Shown here: piece by piece, positions 1 to 12,600 of the stretch
Layout: each line of letters opens with the position of its first letter
Numbering within the stretch: position 1 is the stretch's first letter
Assembly: GCF_003171515.1 (NCBI RefSeq)
Contig: NC_089395.1
Span: 2,108,001 to 2,172,000 of the forward strand
Origin: Pyrenophora tritici-repentis
Taxonomy: Eukaryota > Ascomycota > Dothideomycetes > Pleosporales > Pleosporaceae
Length of the DNA stretch: 64,000 nt
Direction of reading: 5' to 3'
Translations under genes and position numbers: made by a program
The notes under the pieces: generated by a model
Seen by the model: the letters and a program-made list of their open reading frames with translations, nothing else
The model's database searches: none
Told to the model about the DNA's origin: nothing

Positions 1-2349
1 CATTAGCACATCAGCGTTCCGCCATAATAACACCCATCGGGAGATTATGCTCGTCTTGCCCATGCCATTCTCTTCACCTTGCTCATCCATGCTTGTCAGG
101 AACGAGAGGCAGGTGCTGTCCTGCAGGGGACCGACCACATTCATCTCGGAGCACACCGGGACCCTGCGTCGTAAACTTTCCACACCCACATCTCAGGATA
201 GCATCAGTTGAATCCTCTCTGCCAGTCCCGAAATGCCCGCGGCTATAGACACTTTCGCTGCTCCGCCACCACCCCGGCTGCAGAGCACCACCACGGAAAC
301 CTGCGTCTGTCTTGGCCGCGTCTGATTGCTCACTACCCAAATACATTCACTATGCACGACTGTCGGCCTCGCTCACAAAATCCCGGCCAGGGGGGTCAAG
401 AAGAATGCACCAAATCATGTGCTCGCTTGGGTACCAAGTCCCCAGATTCCTTTCCCACGGGTTGGCTATCAACAGTTGTGGCTTCCCGAAGGAGAACGTC
501 GTGCACATTGCAACGCGACGCGTTTGCCCTCACCATGGCTTGAAAGCCAATCTATCTGGTGCGTCCATCCTACGGCTCCGCCCTTTGCGCCAACGGATGA
601 CTACAGTCACGCATGAGTGATCCGAGATTGCTGCTTCAACCGCTGCAGGAGCTGGAAAGCGTACCATGGCTGCGAGGCTTTGGTCGCGACCAGGATGCAG
701 TCTTCCACGAGGACCTCTGCCATGGAACCGGGTCATTACCTCCGGCATCTGAAACGCGCTTCTGGATGCTCGTGGTACACAGCGAATGACAGCATGCAGT
801 CATCCGCTTTTACCTGCGAGCCCGGTCACCATGAAGAGCCAACAGACAACTAGTTTCACCCACAAATGCCACCACGAAGATATCTGACCTGGTTTTAACT
901 TGTAGCTTAACAATTGCCTCTTGCAAAGATAGTCCGCCTGTGCAATCTTGCCAACGGTTCTTGTGCTCGAGGAGACCTTGGACTATTGGCCACTGGTTTG
1001 GTGCCACAAAATGGACACAGGGCCTTTTATTGTTACATCTACTACGCCATAAGGAGTGCAGTCTGCTTTAGGCTAACGACACACCGCACTCCGAGGTCGC
1101 TTGGGGGAGCCGCTTCTGCAAAAGCTTCGTTTACGACGTGCCCTGACGATTGTATTGGCTTTCCCTTCCACTGGTACATCATGTGTCTCCTGTCAGTGTT
1201 GAACCCATCTAAAAGCATCGCTTAGAATATGTCATCTTCAGTAGTCTTGACTGCTGATTCGACAGAAGGGCGCAAGTCTCATGGCTGTCACCAGGGGAGA
1301 GTTTGGACAACATGTGGTTGCCGAGGTAATACCTACGTCAGCATGGTTTGCAGAAGCCACGATAGGGCTGCTTTGTATTCCCAAGTCTTGTCCAACGTCG
1401 GAATAACCATGGCGGGATCTGTTTGCAACACACTTTTTATGAACCCGGTTGTCGGGAACTTCCTGCATTTTGTTGCACCAAACCTTGCCCAATAGTTGCC
1501 ACTGGCCAAGGCAAGACACCCAGTTACCCGGTCACGCTTGACAAGCAGTTCTCCCAAAATTTCATGTGGGGAAAGGGAAAACTTCTTCGATTATGCACCT
1601 GCCTGCATTGCACTAATGAGCCTATTAGTCGCTTCGGTTGGAGCCGTCGTCTACGTCAACATGGGTGCGTTTGACAACGCAGAATGTAACATGTTGCGAA
1701 TATCTTCGACCGCGAGCTTGCCGCCACTACGTAGACGCGCCTCCCCCTCAACGCATTTTGAATACGAGACACCCTCTTCACCTTGATGACCGACGTGCAA
1801 CATCCCCAACGGCCCTGTTGCACAACGATCGCCAGCCTCCCTAGAGCTTTTCAAAGCCACTCGATGTTTTGCATAATCTCCCTGGCTTCCAAGCAAAGCC
1901 ACTGGGAACACGATGCGACACTTGCATGGATGCATGCTCACGTAGGCACGTGATCAACGGCCCTTTTCGGCGGCTCAAGCATTCCTGTCCAAGCCATGGG
2001 CCGATGAGACTGATCGGATCTGACAGCGGTGGCATCTTGATACGATTGTAACATGATGGAACGTACTCAGGGACTGTTGTAAGCGAGGAATGTAAGCTGG
2101 TCGCTGTCAGTAAATGACCAGTAGTTGATGCACGGTCATGAATGCTGCGGTCTCGTACGCCGACTCGAATCGTGAGAGGCTATCTCGATCATGGTGGGAT
2201 ATTAACGACTCTATTAGCATTATACGAAGATCTTCTATGCGCAGCTGATAGCATCTAGAAAGTGAAGAACAGCTCAAATCTAGGAACACGAAGCTTTTTG
2301 ATACCTACTTATTTGCTCTTTTTCTATCATTGAAACCCCAAACAGCCAT
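1..2349. other. Intergenic, no gene recognised
   Basis: I see no protein family, tRNA or repeat in this stretch. The open frames are all short (at most about 110 codons), overlap each other on both strands and have no recognisable motif. The right end is the 3' flank of the TPR gene that begins at 2350. A multi-exon gene with very short exons cannot be excluded by eye. Confidence 0.5.
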
Positions 2350-5139
2350 CTAATCCTTACCCTTCAGCTCCTCCAGCCTCTCCACCAACTTCTCCCACCC
2401 AGCACTATCCTCCCAATTCTCCTTGCCCTTGCCAATAACACTCCTCACCGCACTCCTCGACTTGAATTTCCAGTCTTTGGCCACCAGCTCCCCACTACCC
2501 GCACCCAGACCCTCAGTCCTATCCCGTGGGCCCAACGTCTCATATGCGTCGACGAGGTCAATCGTCATATCCACTACCGCGTTCCACACTTGTTCACTTC
2601 CCGACTCCCACTTCGGCTGGCTGGTAACTGCGCGCCAGGCCTTCTCGTGGCACTCTAGCGCTGAGCCAGGTCGGCGTGTATGCGTGTATAGCGTTGCTAG
2701 AATAATCCAGAGTTTCGGGGAGAACGTGATGAGGGGCTTGATGACTCGTTCTAGGAGGTCGTTTACCATGCGGGCGAGACCCGGACGCGTGATATCGAAG
2801 CCTCCTTCCAACGAGACGACGTGTTTGACTAGCATATCCACGATTTCCGCATCCACACATTTCTCGCCGTCGGTGGCGCCACGCAACTCGGCGATGCGTC
2901 GTTGGGATGTGATGACGTCGGACCATGAGGGGGGGTTTGTCGATGCCGCGACGGCGAGGACGTTGTTCCAGATACGGTAGTCGTCGTGTTTGATTGTGGC
3001 TGCGCGTTTGAAAGCTTTGAGGGCGTCGGTACGTGGGTGGTTTGACACCCGTGTTTCTTCTACTACGCCGTCTTCATTTTCCGTGGTCTTGGGCTTGAGA
3101 TGTAGGAGTGAGGCGGCGAGGTTACTCCACGACTCGGCATCTTGGTCATCGAGCTGCACACAGCGGGAGAAGGCTTCGACGGCGTTTTTGAACTGCATGA
3201 GCTCCAGGTAGGCGCAACCGAGAGCGAACCAGGCCGGCTGGTACAAGGAGTTGATTTTGAGGGAGAGAGAATACGCTTCTGCGGCTTTCTCGTAGTTGCG
3301 GGCGGCGATATATCTTTGGCCGAGCGAACGCTGGGCGCGTGCGTACCGTTTGCCAGAGACTTCCCAGGCTTTCTCATACATGGCGAGGTCGTTGTCGAGG
3401 TCTCCTAGAATGCAGTAGTACCGCGGTGCTTCAGCGGGTGGAGGATCGCGTTCAGCGCCCTCCCACTTCTCCTCGTCAAGATCAACTGTCTCCTCATCGC
3501 CGTTGATAGCATGGAAGAGCTGTCGTCGAATCATCTTTCGCGCCCTGTCTTCCTTTTCTGTAGCAGCATAGCAAAGCGCGGCTTCAGCCCACATTTCCAG
3601 CCTCTCGTAGATCTCCAGTGCGGACCGTAGACCACCGAGCGAGACCCAGCGAGCAGCAAGCTCAGCCTCCAGCTCCCATCGTGATGGAGAGCAAAGCGGG
3701 AACACGTAACGGAGACGCTCTTGAACAGGTGCTGATTCTCCTTCTTTTGCCGCTGGCAGGAAAGCAGTGATCTTCTCCCCCGTCTCAGCATCCGTAGTAG
3801 CATCACCCGATGTCTCGGCAATGACTTGATCAACGAGCGCTTGAAGCTGCAATAGACCACGCTCAAGGGTTCGCGACTTGTAACCTTCGATGCGACTACG
3901 CACTAGCAAAGCCTGAGTGTAGACTTGCCAGTTCGAGCTTCCACCCTCCAATACACGCGTAGCATACGGCTCCGTCTGCTCTCTTGTGATCCCATCTGCC
4001 GGATTCGTGTTCTTGATGCTCTCGGCTAGAGAAAGCATGATGACAGAGTCCAAGGGATCTAGAAGCGGTTGATTTGAAGGGTCCATTGACGTAAGAGATG
4101 CGGGTAGGGCAGACTCGTCCTTGATATCCATTGAAGCAGTGTTGTTGGTGAAGGAGATGGACTCGAGTAAAGTATCGTCGTTCAAATCCAGCGCTTTTGG
4201 CTGCGAAACACCGTCCGTAGTGCCATTAGTATCCGAACCCGCGCTTCGAGCCAACACGATCAACTGGCTGGTATCCTTTGTTTGAAACTTCGTCCTCTTT
4301 CCCATCAACCCCGTCAACGCAAACTCAAACTTGCGCTCGGAAGTCGCCTGCTCCAGATCCGCCCTGGCCTTCTTATCCAGCCCATGATGCGTATGGATCG
4401 CAGCTCTCTCAAGCAAAAAGCTCGTGTACAATTCTTTAATCTCCTCTTTCTTTGCCGAGTTCATAATCAAATCCTCCACAACCTTGACGTCCTCGTAAAT
4501 CGCATCTTGGAGTTTTGGTGCTGGTTCACTGAGCAGCCTCTGGTGTATGAAGTTGACTCTGAGTTTTGTCCACGCAGAAGCTGCAACGTTCTTCGCAATA
4601 GGTGGGCTGATGAGAATAGTCTGTGCCAGACACAGCAGCTCAATGTTCGGTGTAAGCTTATACGCTGCAACACCATCTGTGCTCAACGACGCGACCAATT
4701 CTGCTCGCGTCTTGCTCACTGCTTTTGTATCACTCGCTACATCCTGCGGTAACGCCACTTCCGCGGCTTTGAAAGGCAGCGGCGGACCCGTGACATTGGA
4801 CTGCAGAAACGCATGCAATGCAGCGACTGCAACAAGGAAGTACAGATGCTGTCGATACGCTGCTGTTTCCTGGATCGGTGTGGAAGCCTCCTCTTCACTC
4901 TTTTTCGACAGCAAGAGTCCTAATCGATGAAAGATGTAATCGCTCCAAAGCCCAAAATCGCTGCTCTTGACATTTTTTGTGGCCTCATTCTCCTGGTGAC
5001 CCAACAAGATTTGCGTTTCTGGTAATTGTAATACTTTTAAGAAATCGCCGGTCTCGGTTGCTTGCAGCGCGGTTTCCAGGACAGCAGCGAGGTCATCTGG
5101 CAAGGTGCTCCGGAAAAAAGTAAGGAATACGTCGGCCAT
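2350..5139 (-). CDS. TTC27: TTC27/Emw1-like tetratricopeptide repeat protein
   Basis: Single-exon gene, 929 aa when started at the ATG at 5139 (protein MADVFLTFF...). An in-frame ATG 13 codons upstream exists, but it adds a non-conserved tail, so I prefer the inner one. The C-terminal half has tandem TPR helices, clearest around residues 590-690 (ARNYEKAAEAYSLSLKIN, then QFKNAVEAFSRCVQLDDQ and SWSNLAASLLHLK). The arrangement of a long alpha-helical N-terminal region followed by these TPRs is that of human TTC27 and yeast Emw1 (YNL313C). Yeast Emw1 is an essential protein linked to cell wall integrity; the molecular role of the family is poorly defined. The residues around 310-390 look disordered and poorly conserved. 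The family assignment is fairly sure; the function is known only by homology. Confidence 0.85.
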   Translation of the reverse strand: MADVFLTFFRSTLPDDLAAVLETALQATETGDFLKVLQLPETQILLGHQENEATKNVKSSDFGLWSDYIFHRLGLLLSKKSEEEASTPIQETAAYRQHLYFLVAVAALHAFLQSNVTGPPLPFKAAEVALPQDVASDTKAVSKTRAELVASLSTDGVAAYKLTPNIELLCLAQTILISPPIAKNVAASAWTKLRVNFIHQRLLSEPAPKLQDAIYEDVKVVEDLIMNSAKKEEIKELYTSFLLERAAIHTHHGLDKKARADLEQATSERKFEFALTGLMGKRTKFQTKDTSQLIVLARSAGSDTNGTTDGVSQPKALDLNDDTLLESISFTNNTASMDIKDESALPASLTSMDPSNQPLLDPLDSVIMLSLAESIKNTNPADGITREQTEPYATRVLEGGSSNWQVYTQALLVRSRIEGYKSRTLERGLLQLQALVDQVIAETSGDATTDAETGEKITAFLPAAKEGESAPVQERLRYVFPLCSPSRWELEAELAARWVSLGGLRSALEIYERLEMWAEAALCYAATEKEDRARKMIRRQLFHAINGDEETVDLDEEKWEGAERDPPPAEAPRYYCILGDLDNDLAMYEKAWEVSGKRYARAQRSLGQRYIAARNYEKAAEAYSLSLKINSLYQPAWFALGCAYLELMQFKNAVEAFSRCVQLDDQDAESWSNLAASLLHLKPKTTENEDGVVEETRVSNHPRTDALKAFKRAATIKHDDYRIWNNVLAVAASTNPPSWSDVITSQRRIAELRGATDGEKCVDAEIVDMLVKHVVSLEGGFDITRPGLARMVNDLLERVIKPLITFSPKLWIILATLYTHTRRPGSALECHEKAWRAVTSQPKWESGSEQVWNAVVDMTIDLVDAYETLGPRDRTEGLGAGSGELVAKDWKFKSRSAVRSVIGKGKENWEDSAGWEKLVERLEELKGKD

Positions 5140-5672
5140 ATTTGCGAAGATTATCAACAAACGACGGCTCTTGGGCAAGATGTGGGAGAAATGCGCTGCA
5201 AGAGTATTTTTTACAGCAACAGTCTGTCACTTGTTGCCACTAATTTTTCGCAACTTGATAGCCTGGTTGCGGGGCTACTTTGGGAATTTGCGGCGATGAG
5301 TAACGCTGTGGTGGGGAAAACCCTGTGAAAAGGGCTGTTGCACTAGCTTCTTTGGGTGGTGGTACTTTCTAGTCTGGACATGGCGACGCCGCAAAAGAGT
5401 CTCACGGAAGGAAGCATATCGAATGCAGACACCTGAAAGATGAATTGAGTCGTAGCACTATGCACGTACGGGGATTCACTGTATTGGGATTGTAATGTGT
5501 GCAAGCGTCTCGAAGCATGACTACTGTGTATTCAAAGTAGGTATAGGTTATGTCGCAAGGATGCTGCCTTCTAGGTAACTTGGTCGACCACTCTTATCTA
5601 GCAATCAACGCCGTTGATATGCAGTACACTAGATCGCAGGAATTTCAACAAGGGCGAAGTTGTACTAAGAGC
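5140..5672. other. Intergenic: TPR gene promoter side and 3' flank of the next gene
   Basis: This lies upstream of the TPR gene and downstream of the minus-strand gene ending at 5673. I see no gene or clear promoter element in it. Confidence 0.5.
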
Positions 5673-6664
5673 TCAATCTGATGAACTGCTGGAACTAGAG
5701 CTGTCCCTACGTTTGCTGTGGCTCCTGTGCTTATGATGACCACCATGTTCATGATGCGAGTGGTGCGAGGACCCGTGATGAGAACCATGGTGAGAGCCGT
5801 GATGAGAGCCGTGATGGGAACCATGATGCGAGCCTTCGTCGGAGCTATCATGCTTCTTATGCTTTTTGTGCTTCTTGTCTTTCTTTTCTTTCCTTTGAGC
5901 AAGTCAGTAGATGTCTATTAGTACATACAGAAAGGCTGATACAACTTACTTGTCGCTCACAAAGTTGGCAGCAACGGCACCCAATAGCGCTCCTCCTACG
6001 GCGCCCATGGCTCCACCACCAAGCTTGTTGCCTACAAATGCGCCACCAGCACCTCCGATCAGGGTAGAGCCAAGACCACGGTCGCCGTCAGCGGGTCCGC
6101 CTGGAGCACCAGGTTGGCCGTATTGAGGCGCGCCATAGCCTTGTTGTTGGTCTTGATAACCCTGTTGCTGATGTGCGCCGTGTTGCTGGTTGGGATCATG
6201 GTAGCCTACTTGCTGATGCCCTCCGTATTGCTGGTTCGGGTCATTGTAGCCTTGCTGTTGATGCGCGGGAGGTGGGTAAGGAGAGGTGCTGCGGTTTGGG
6301 TCGTAGCTCTGCTGGTAATGTTCCGATGGAGGCGCACCATAGCCGTGCTGGGGAGTTTGTCCATACGAGTCGTGCGAAGGCGGAGGATATGGGCTCTGAA
6401 AGGCTGTTAGCCGCCGGGCCTGGATAAATACAGTTGCGCAATGAAACGAACCTGTCCCTGGGGGTAAGGACTGTGTTGCCCATATTGCCCTTGAGCTTGC
6501 TGTCCATACTGGCCCTGCGCCTGCTGCCCGTACGGCTGGTCTTGAGGAGGATAGCCCTGGTTGTAGGCTCCATAAGCAGGCTGTTGCTGGTTTGCGCCGT
6601 TGTGGCTGTAGCCGTAGCCCTGGCCGTGGGCTTGACCCTGACTATAATAATCCTGACCTGACAT
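5673..6664 (-). CDS. Q/G/P-rich glycine-zipper protein with His-rich tail
   Basis: Three exons on the minus strand: 6664-6452, 6395-5950 and 5892-5673, giving 292 aa. Phases agree at both joints (0, then 2). Intron 1 (56 bp) has a GTTCGT donor and a GGCTAAC branch site. Intron 2 (57 bp) has GTAAGT and an AAAG acceptor. Residues 1 to about 165 are low-complexity Gln/Gly/Tyr/Pro repeats (GQYGQQAQ, SPYPPP, GYNDPNQQ, GYHDPNQQ). A glycine-zipper segment follows at about 180-218 (LIGGAGGAFVGNKLGGGAMG, then AVGGALLGAVAANF), which could insert in or lie on membranes. The tail is Lys-rich, then has five SHHG-type repeats and ends in a Ser run. The layout resembles the glycine/proline-rich XYPPX plus 2TM glycine-zipper proteins of plants and fungi, whose role is uncertain. 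I assign no function. Confidence 0.7.
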
Positions 6665-7395
6665 GCTGTTCTACAATTATCGAGTATTGTGTGGTAATGG
6701 TGAATCGGTGTGTTGACAAAGAGAGTGTTGAAGATGAATGTTATGGCGGCGGGGGAGGGGCAGCATCAGGCAGGTATCTGTGCCATTGCGGCATCGCACG
6801 CGCCTGGAAAGCCACACGCGCTCGCAGCATGGGGCTGAGTTGGACGCCACATAGCGCGAAGGTCAGTCGTTTGCCTAACGGCATTTGCAAGGGTCTCATC
6901 AAAGCTGAGCTGGGTGAGGTTTGGTCAGATGGAGCCGAATGGCCAACAACGAACATGTGCGCAATGCGCATGCATGGATACATGCGCAGCCGACGAGCTA
7001 ACCGCATTTGTCACATGGGTGGCTGAGAAGACCTTCACCGCAACAGTCCCATTTCGCGTCATCAACGAAGCTAGTTAAGTATTTTTAGAGCTGATTTACC
7101 AATCTCCCCGAGAGCGAGCATATGCCCCCTATGATGAGGACAATGCCCATAAACGATTCTTTTAACTCGTGAGTGCCATGACATATGCGACAAGAGTTTA
7201 ACTTTTTAGGAGGCCGAAGTATAGTCAAAGGCAATTCAACTATGTTTAATGTGCTGTACATATTCCTACTGCATCAGCCTGATAATGCTACAACCCATCT
7301 TAAGTCCTCCGCCATCTATATAAGCCCTACGATCCCTCATCATCTTTTAAGCACTTTCCTTATTTACTTCAGAAACACTGCAACTTTACTAAAAC

Positions 7396-7581
7396 ATGCG
7401 AGCCGTCGACTATGTCTCTCTTTTGGTGGCAGTCACTTTGATCTACGTCTTACCTGCCGTCTTTAAACAAAATTATGAACTAGGTGGTAATAAAATTTCC
7501 ACCTTTACTCCCACGTGTCTAAAAAACATGTATCTCTCCATGCGTTATCTCGGGCGCATAAAAACAAGTTGGAACATATAA
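7396..7581 (+). CDS. Possible small secreted or membrane peptide
   Basis: A 61-codon frame starting with ATG. The first 22 residues are hydrophobic after a short charged start (MRAVDYVSLLVAVTLIYVLPAV), as in a signal peptide or signal anchor. A TATA-like box (CTATATAAG, about 7315-7323) and a pyrimidine-rich leader lie 70-80 bp upstream, which is what makes me list it. There is one cysteine and no known domain, and the codon use is not distinctive. It could equally be a chance frame in AT-rich DNA, or the first exon of a spliced gene (GTGGTAATA occurs at codon 30). Confidence 0.25.
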   Translation: MRAVDYVSLLVAVTLIYVLPAVFKQNYELGGNKISTFTPTCLKNMYLSMRYLGRIKTSWNI

Positions 7582-9359
7582 TGTCGTGACCTCATATGCC
7601 GGTTCTGAACTGTGTTGAAAACAACAATTTCGATATTAATATGAGCTTGAGCCGTTGTGAACATTTTGCGGCCTCTGAATTGATTGTGAAATGTAACATG
7701 ATGTACTTTAGTTACTACCTACAGGATTGCCCTTGCTCATTGCTATGAGCCTTGATCGAAAAAAGGCAGCGTCGATATCTATGTGCCCGTGCGTGTGCCG
7801 CCTCCAAAAATATGGGGCCCAGATTCATGAGCAGACGCGGAGTGACTGGGGAAAGGGAAAGCCTTGCTCCAACTTGGTGACCAAGGCTAGACATGCGCTT
7901 TCTCACGATAGGCAGGTGTATAAAAGGCGGCTGCTTTCCTTCCTCCCTCCTTTCCTTCTCCACACAATTCCCACCCCCCAAATTTCCAGATCTGCATCAA
8001 AGATCGATCTTGCAGGCCTGAGCTGCTCCAAAGTTGATCGACCATGAGCTGATGACTTATTGTTGTGCAATTGAGCCAAAGACTAGTGCATGGATGTCCT
8101 GTTTTGGGCCCGTCGTTCTCTTTGGGGTTCACAGAAAAGACTCAGTAGTCGCCAATGTGCCGTTCTACGGCGTGATCTCATGGGTTTCAAATACCACATT
8201 TTTGAGTAAAAATACAAGTATGTTGTTGGAAGAGTCTAGCCAGACTCGCTACGGTCAGAGCTTTTGAGCATAACTTTATGGTAGCGCACCGTGATGTGCA
8301 ATTCGTCTCACAGGCGGGACAGATTGGTACAAGCGTACTATGAAGAACACTGCGGTGGCCGAAATCCGGGGTATATCGATAACTGGTGGGGTGTGATCCG
8401 AGCGTTATGGCTGTTGACATGCTCTGTCATGACCGGATTACCAAATTTATTAGATGTGTTTTGTAAGAACAGAAAGTGACCACGGTCAACAGATAAACAG
8501 CAGTGGATATACTCTACGCATTTTCGGATAGTTGTAGCGTAATGCTTTCTAGACTTCTCATCCTGAGTGGTGTCTAGGGAGCACGTTCTCCCTCGTAATG
8601 ACTCGTTAGACGTGTCTAGACATATCTGAGCTGTGTGGCAAATAGTATACCAGGGAACTCTCGCACTCGTCTCGACTTCGGTGGAACCGGAAATACTTTT
8701 GTCATCAAGTCTGGAGCCTCCGCTGTTGGCCGTAGTGCGACGGCTTGGCAAGGCTGCACGAACAGCGGGCGGCAAGTCTACCGCATCGGTAAGGCACATG
8801 GATATGATGGAGCTAGGGAAGTTGCATCCCGCTTTCTGTTGGAGTCAAACATTGGGGTGGAATAAATGCCAACAGGTGAGAATTGGAGAGCGTCGTAACT
8901 TGAGAGCCGTAGGGCTCGACCGCCACAACGAAACGTGCTAGTGCGAGTCCCTGATCTTCGGGCTGCATGTCCGCGGCTCTGAACCGTTGGGCATGTCGCG
9001 AGCCATGGTTGGCTATGAGAAGGCGGTCAGCGCGCCTGTCCCAGACTCGCCACATATAGATGGCCTTTTGCAACGTGGGCTGTGACATGGGCTCCGGTCG
9101 ACGACAGTGTCTCTGCCCGTCATTGCAACGAGAAGACGGAGGGGCAATCGGCCAGCGACGGACAATAACTGGAGAAATTCCGGCGATTGTGAAAACTCTG
9201 GCCATGTGTGGGCGATTGTGAAGTCATGGGCAATACGGCGAAGGCGAAGTGTCCCGGATGCTGAACGCAGGGGCCAGCGCACGCTAATCTTATCGGCTTA
9301 CGCCCGCCCTGGGCCAAAAAATTCCTCAAAGCGAGGCAGCCCACCATAGAGATAAAAAG

Positions 9360-9632
9360 CCCCTCCACAACCTCGCAAAGCGCTCTCTCTCTCCACTTAC
9401 TCTCCCTCTGGGCTGACCCAAAGTACCTTCCCTTCTTTGTGTAGTTGTGCCAGGTAGCATAGAGTTGCGAGTCACGTTCTTCGCGGCTGTGTTTGATACC
9501 CCCGATAGATTCACTCTATCTTTTCACGCCAAAAGTTTTTTAGGCCCCGCCGCCTTTGTCCATATAAGGACCGTCGCCCCTCCTCCCAACCCGACCCTTT
9601 TCACACATCCCCCCTCACACATCTTCGACAAC
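9360..9632 (+). promoter_or_regulatory. EF-3 promoter and 5' leader
   Basis: Long CT tracts (from about 9370 and again from 9580), a TATA-like CATATAAGG at 9561-9569 about 70 bp before the ATG, and a start context of CAACATGG. Pyrimidine-rich leaders of this kind are usual for strongly expressed fungal genes. The start site itself is not visible. Confidence 0.5.
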
Positions 9633-12600
9633 ATGGCGCCTGCTGCTTCGCACGATGCCAAGGACGTCAAGTCCGAAAACTCAAAGTCGCTCAAGGCGCT
9701 TGAGGAGATGATGCAGAAGTTGACCATGTCCAAGGCCCAGGACGAGATCAACGCCTCTGCTCAGGCCATCGCCACCTTCATCAATGGCGACATTGAGGAG
9801 GCTGATGCTCCCACCAAGTAAGTCTAGACTTTGCCCCTCCCCCACTACAACACAATTTCTAACAATTCGCCCAGGGCTGTCCAGGTGCTGAAGAAGCAAC
9901 TCGCCAGCAAGAAGGATGCCGTCGCCCGCGAGCGTGCGCTCGATGCCATCCGTGCCATCGCCCAGCACTCGCACGTCTCCGCCTCTGTCGAGCCCTACCT
10001 CGTTTCCCTCCTGCCGGACGTGCTGGCCGCGGTCGGTGACAAGATGAGCGGTGTCAAGGTCGCTGCCCAGACGGCGGCCGAGTCCATCGTTCAGGCTGCG
10101 AACCCCAACGCCGTCAAGGCCATTATCCCCCACATCATCCACTCGCTGGAGAACGCACAAAAGTGGCCAGAGAAGATGACCGACCTCAAGTGCATCGAGG
10201 TCCTCACCAAGAGCGCACCCGCACAGATGGCTTTCCGTGTCCCCGACCTGATTCCCGTCATCTCGGGAGCCATGTGGGATACCAAGCCTGAAGTCAAGAA
10301 GGCTGCTTACGGCACCATGGAGACTCTTTGCTCCTTGATCTCCAACAAGGATATCGAGCGCTTCATTCCCGAGCTCATCAAGTGTATCGCTAAGCCCGAG
10401 AACGTCCCCGAGACTGTTCACTTGCTCGGTGCCACCACTTTCGTCACTGACGTCCACGAGCCCACTCTTGCCATCATGGTTCCCCTGCTTGAGCGTGGTC
10501 TTGTCGAGCGCGAGACTGCCATCAAGCGTAAGTCTGCCGTCATTATCGACAACATGTGCAAGCTTGTCGAGGACCCCCAGATTGTTGCCGCTTTCTTGCC
10601 CCGTCTGATGCCGGCGCTTGAGAAGAACCACGACAACTTGGCTGACCCCGAGGCCCGTGAGAAGACCCGTCAAGGTCTCGACACCCTCATCCGTGTCGGT
10701 CACGTCGAGAACGGCAAGATCCCCGAGATTGAGAAGTCTGGTGACATTTCCACCATTGCCAACAACCTCACTGCCGTCATCCCCTCCGGAATCAAGGTTG
10801 ACGAGCGCTTCACCCCTGTCGTCAACTACATTGGCGCCATTGGTGGTCAGCTCATCGACGAGAAGGACTACGAGCCTCTCAACTGGCAGGCCAATGCCGG
10901 CCCCTTTGTCGCCGTCCTTGTTGGCGACGAGAAGGCCAAGGATGTCACTGAAGAACTCCGCAGGAGGTCCCTCCCCGGTGCCGCTGCCGAGCGCCTCGTC
11001 GAGCCCGATGAGGAGGAGGGCGAGGATCTCTGCAACTGCACATTCAACTTGGCCTACGGTGCTAAGATCCTGCTCAACCAGACTCACCTTCGGCTGAAGC
11101 GTGGTCAGCGTTACGGTCTTCTCGGACCCAACGGTTCCGGAAAAACCACTCTCATGCGTGCCATCAACAACGAGCAAGTCGAGGGTTTCCCCAAGCAGAA
11201 CGAGGTCAAGACCGTCTACGTCGAGCACGACTTGGACTCTGCTGACACTGAGATGACCGTTCTTGGCTGGACCATGAACAAGCTCAAGGCTGTCGGTATC
11301 GACAAGCCCGAGGAGGAGGTCAAGACCACCCTCAACGAGTTCGGTTTCTCCGACGCCATGTACAACGGTGGCATTGGTGCGCTCTCTGGTGGATGGAAGA
11401 TGAAGCTCGCGCTTGCTCGTGCCGTTTTCGAGCAGCCCGATATTCTCCTGCTCGACGAGCCTACCAACCACTTGGACGTGAAGAACGTCAAGTGGCTCGA
11501 GGACTACCTCACCAGCTCTCCTTGCACATCCATTGTCATTTCCCACGACAGCAAGTTCTTGAACAACGTCATCCAGCACGTCATCCACTATGAGCGCTTC
11601 AAGCTCAAGCGTTACCGTGGTAACCTTGACGACTTCGTCAAGCGTGTGCCCGCCGCCAAGTCTTACCACGAGTTGGCTGCCTCCGACATGGAGTTCAAGT
11701 TCCCTGAACCCGGTTTCCTTGAGGGTGTCAAGACCAAGGCCAAGGCTATCCTCCGTGCCACCAACATGAGCTTCCAGTACGAGGGTACCTCCAAGCCCCA
11801 GATTGAGGACATTACCTTCCAGTGCTCGCTTGGATCCCGTATTGCCGTCATTGGCCCCAACGGTGCCGGAAAGTCTACTCTCGTTAACGTCTTGACTGGT
11901 GAGCTTGTCCCTACCAAGGGTGAAATTTACCACCACGAGAACATCCGTATTGCTTACATTAAGCAACACGCTTTCGCCCATATCGACCACCACCTTGACA
12001 AGACTCCTTCCGAGTACATTCAATGGCGTTTCCAGACTGGTGAGGACCGTGAGACCATGGACCGTGCCAACAAGATCGTCACCGAGGAGGACGAGAAGGC
12101 CATGGACAAGATCTACAAGATTGAGGGTACCGAGCGTCGAGTCATTGGTATCAACTCTCGTAGGAAGTTCAAGAACTCTTACGAGTACGAGTGTTCGTTC
12201 GCTCTCGGTGAGAACGTCGGCATGAAGAACGAGCGCTGGACACCCATGATGTCTGCTGACAACGCCTGGATTCCTCGTTCCGAGATCATGGCCTCCCACG
12301 CCAAGATGGTTGCTGAGGTTGACCAAAAGGAGGCTCTTGCCAGCGGTCAGTTCCGTCCTCTTGTCCGTAAGGAGATTGAGGCCCACTGCGCCAACTTCGG
12401 TCTCGACGCCGAACTTGTTTCTCACTCACGTATGCGTGGTCTCTCTGGTGGACAGCGTGTCAAGGTCGTTCTGTCTGCCTGCTCATGGCAGCGTCCTCAC
12501 TTGATCGTTCTCGACGAGCCTACTAACTACCTGGACCGTGATTCTCTTGGCGCTCTCTCCAAGGCCATCAAGACCTTTGAGGGTGGTGTCATTATCATCA

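Larger units (their letters stand above)
6665..9632. other. 3 kb intergenic region with weak promoter-like signals
   Basis: No sure gene. It contains a TATA-like box with a 61-codon open frame (7396-7581, listed separately), a second TATA-like box with a pyrimidine tract at 7918-7980 that leads to no convincing frame, and at its right end the EF-3 promoter. The open frames between 8034 and 9368 overlap on both strands and show no domain. Confidence 0.4.

Noticed and set aside
8338..8799. 153-codon minus-strand frame upstream of EF-3
   Set aside because: No domain or signal, composition like the surrounding non-coding DNA, and competing frames on the other strand.
9681..12425. 914-codon open frame on the minus strand opposite EF-3
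   Set aside because: It lies wholly antisense to the EF-3 coding exons, is made of Leu/Val/Gly/Asp-rich low-complexity protein with no domain, and is explained by the C-ending codon bias of EF-3, which removes stops on the other strand.
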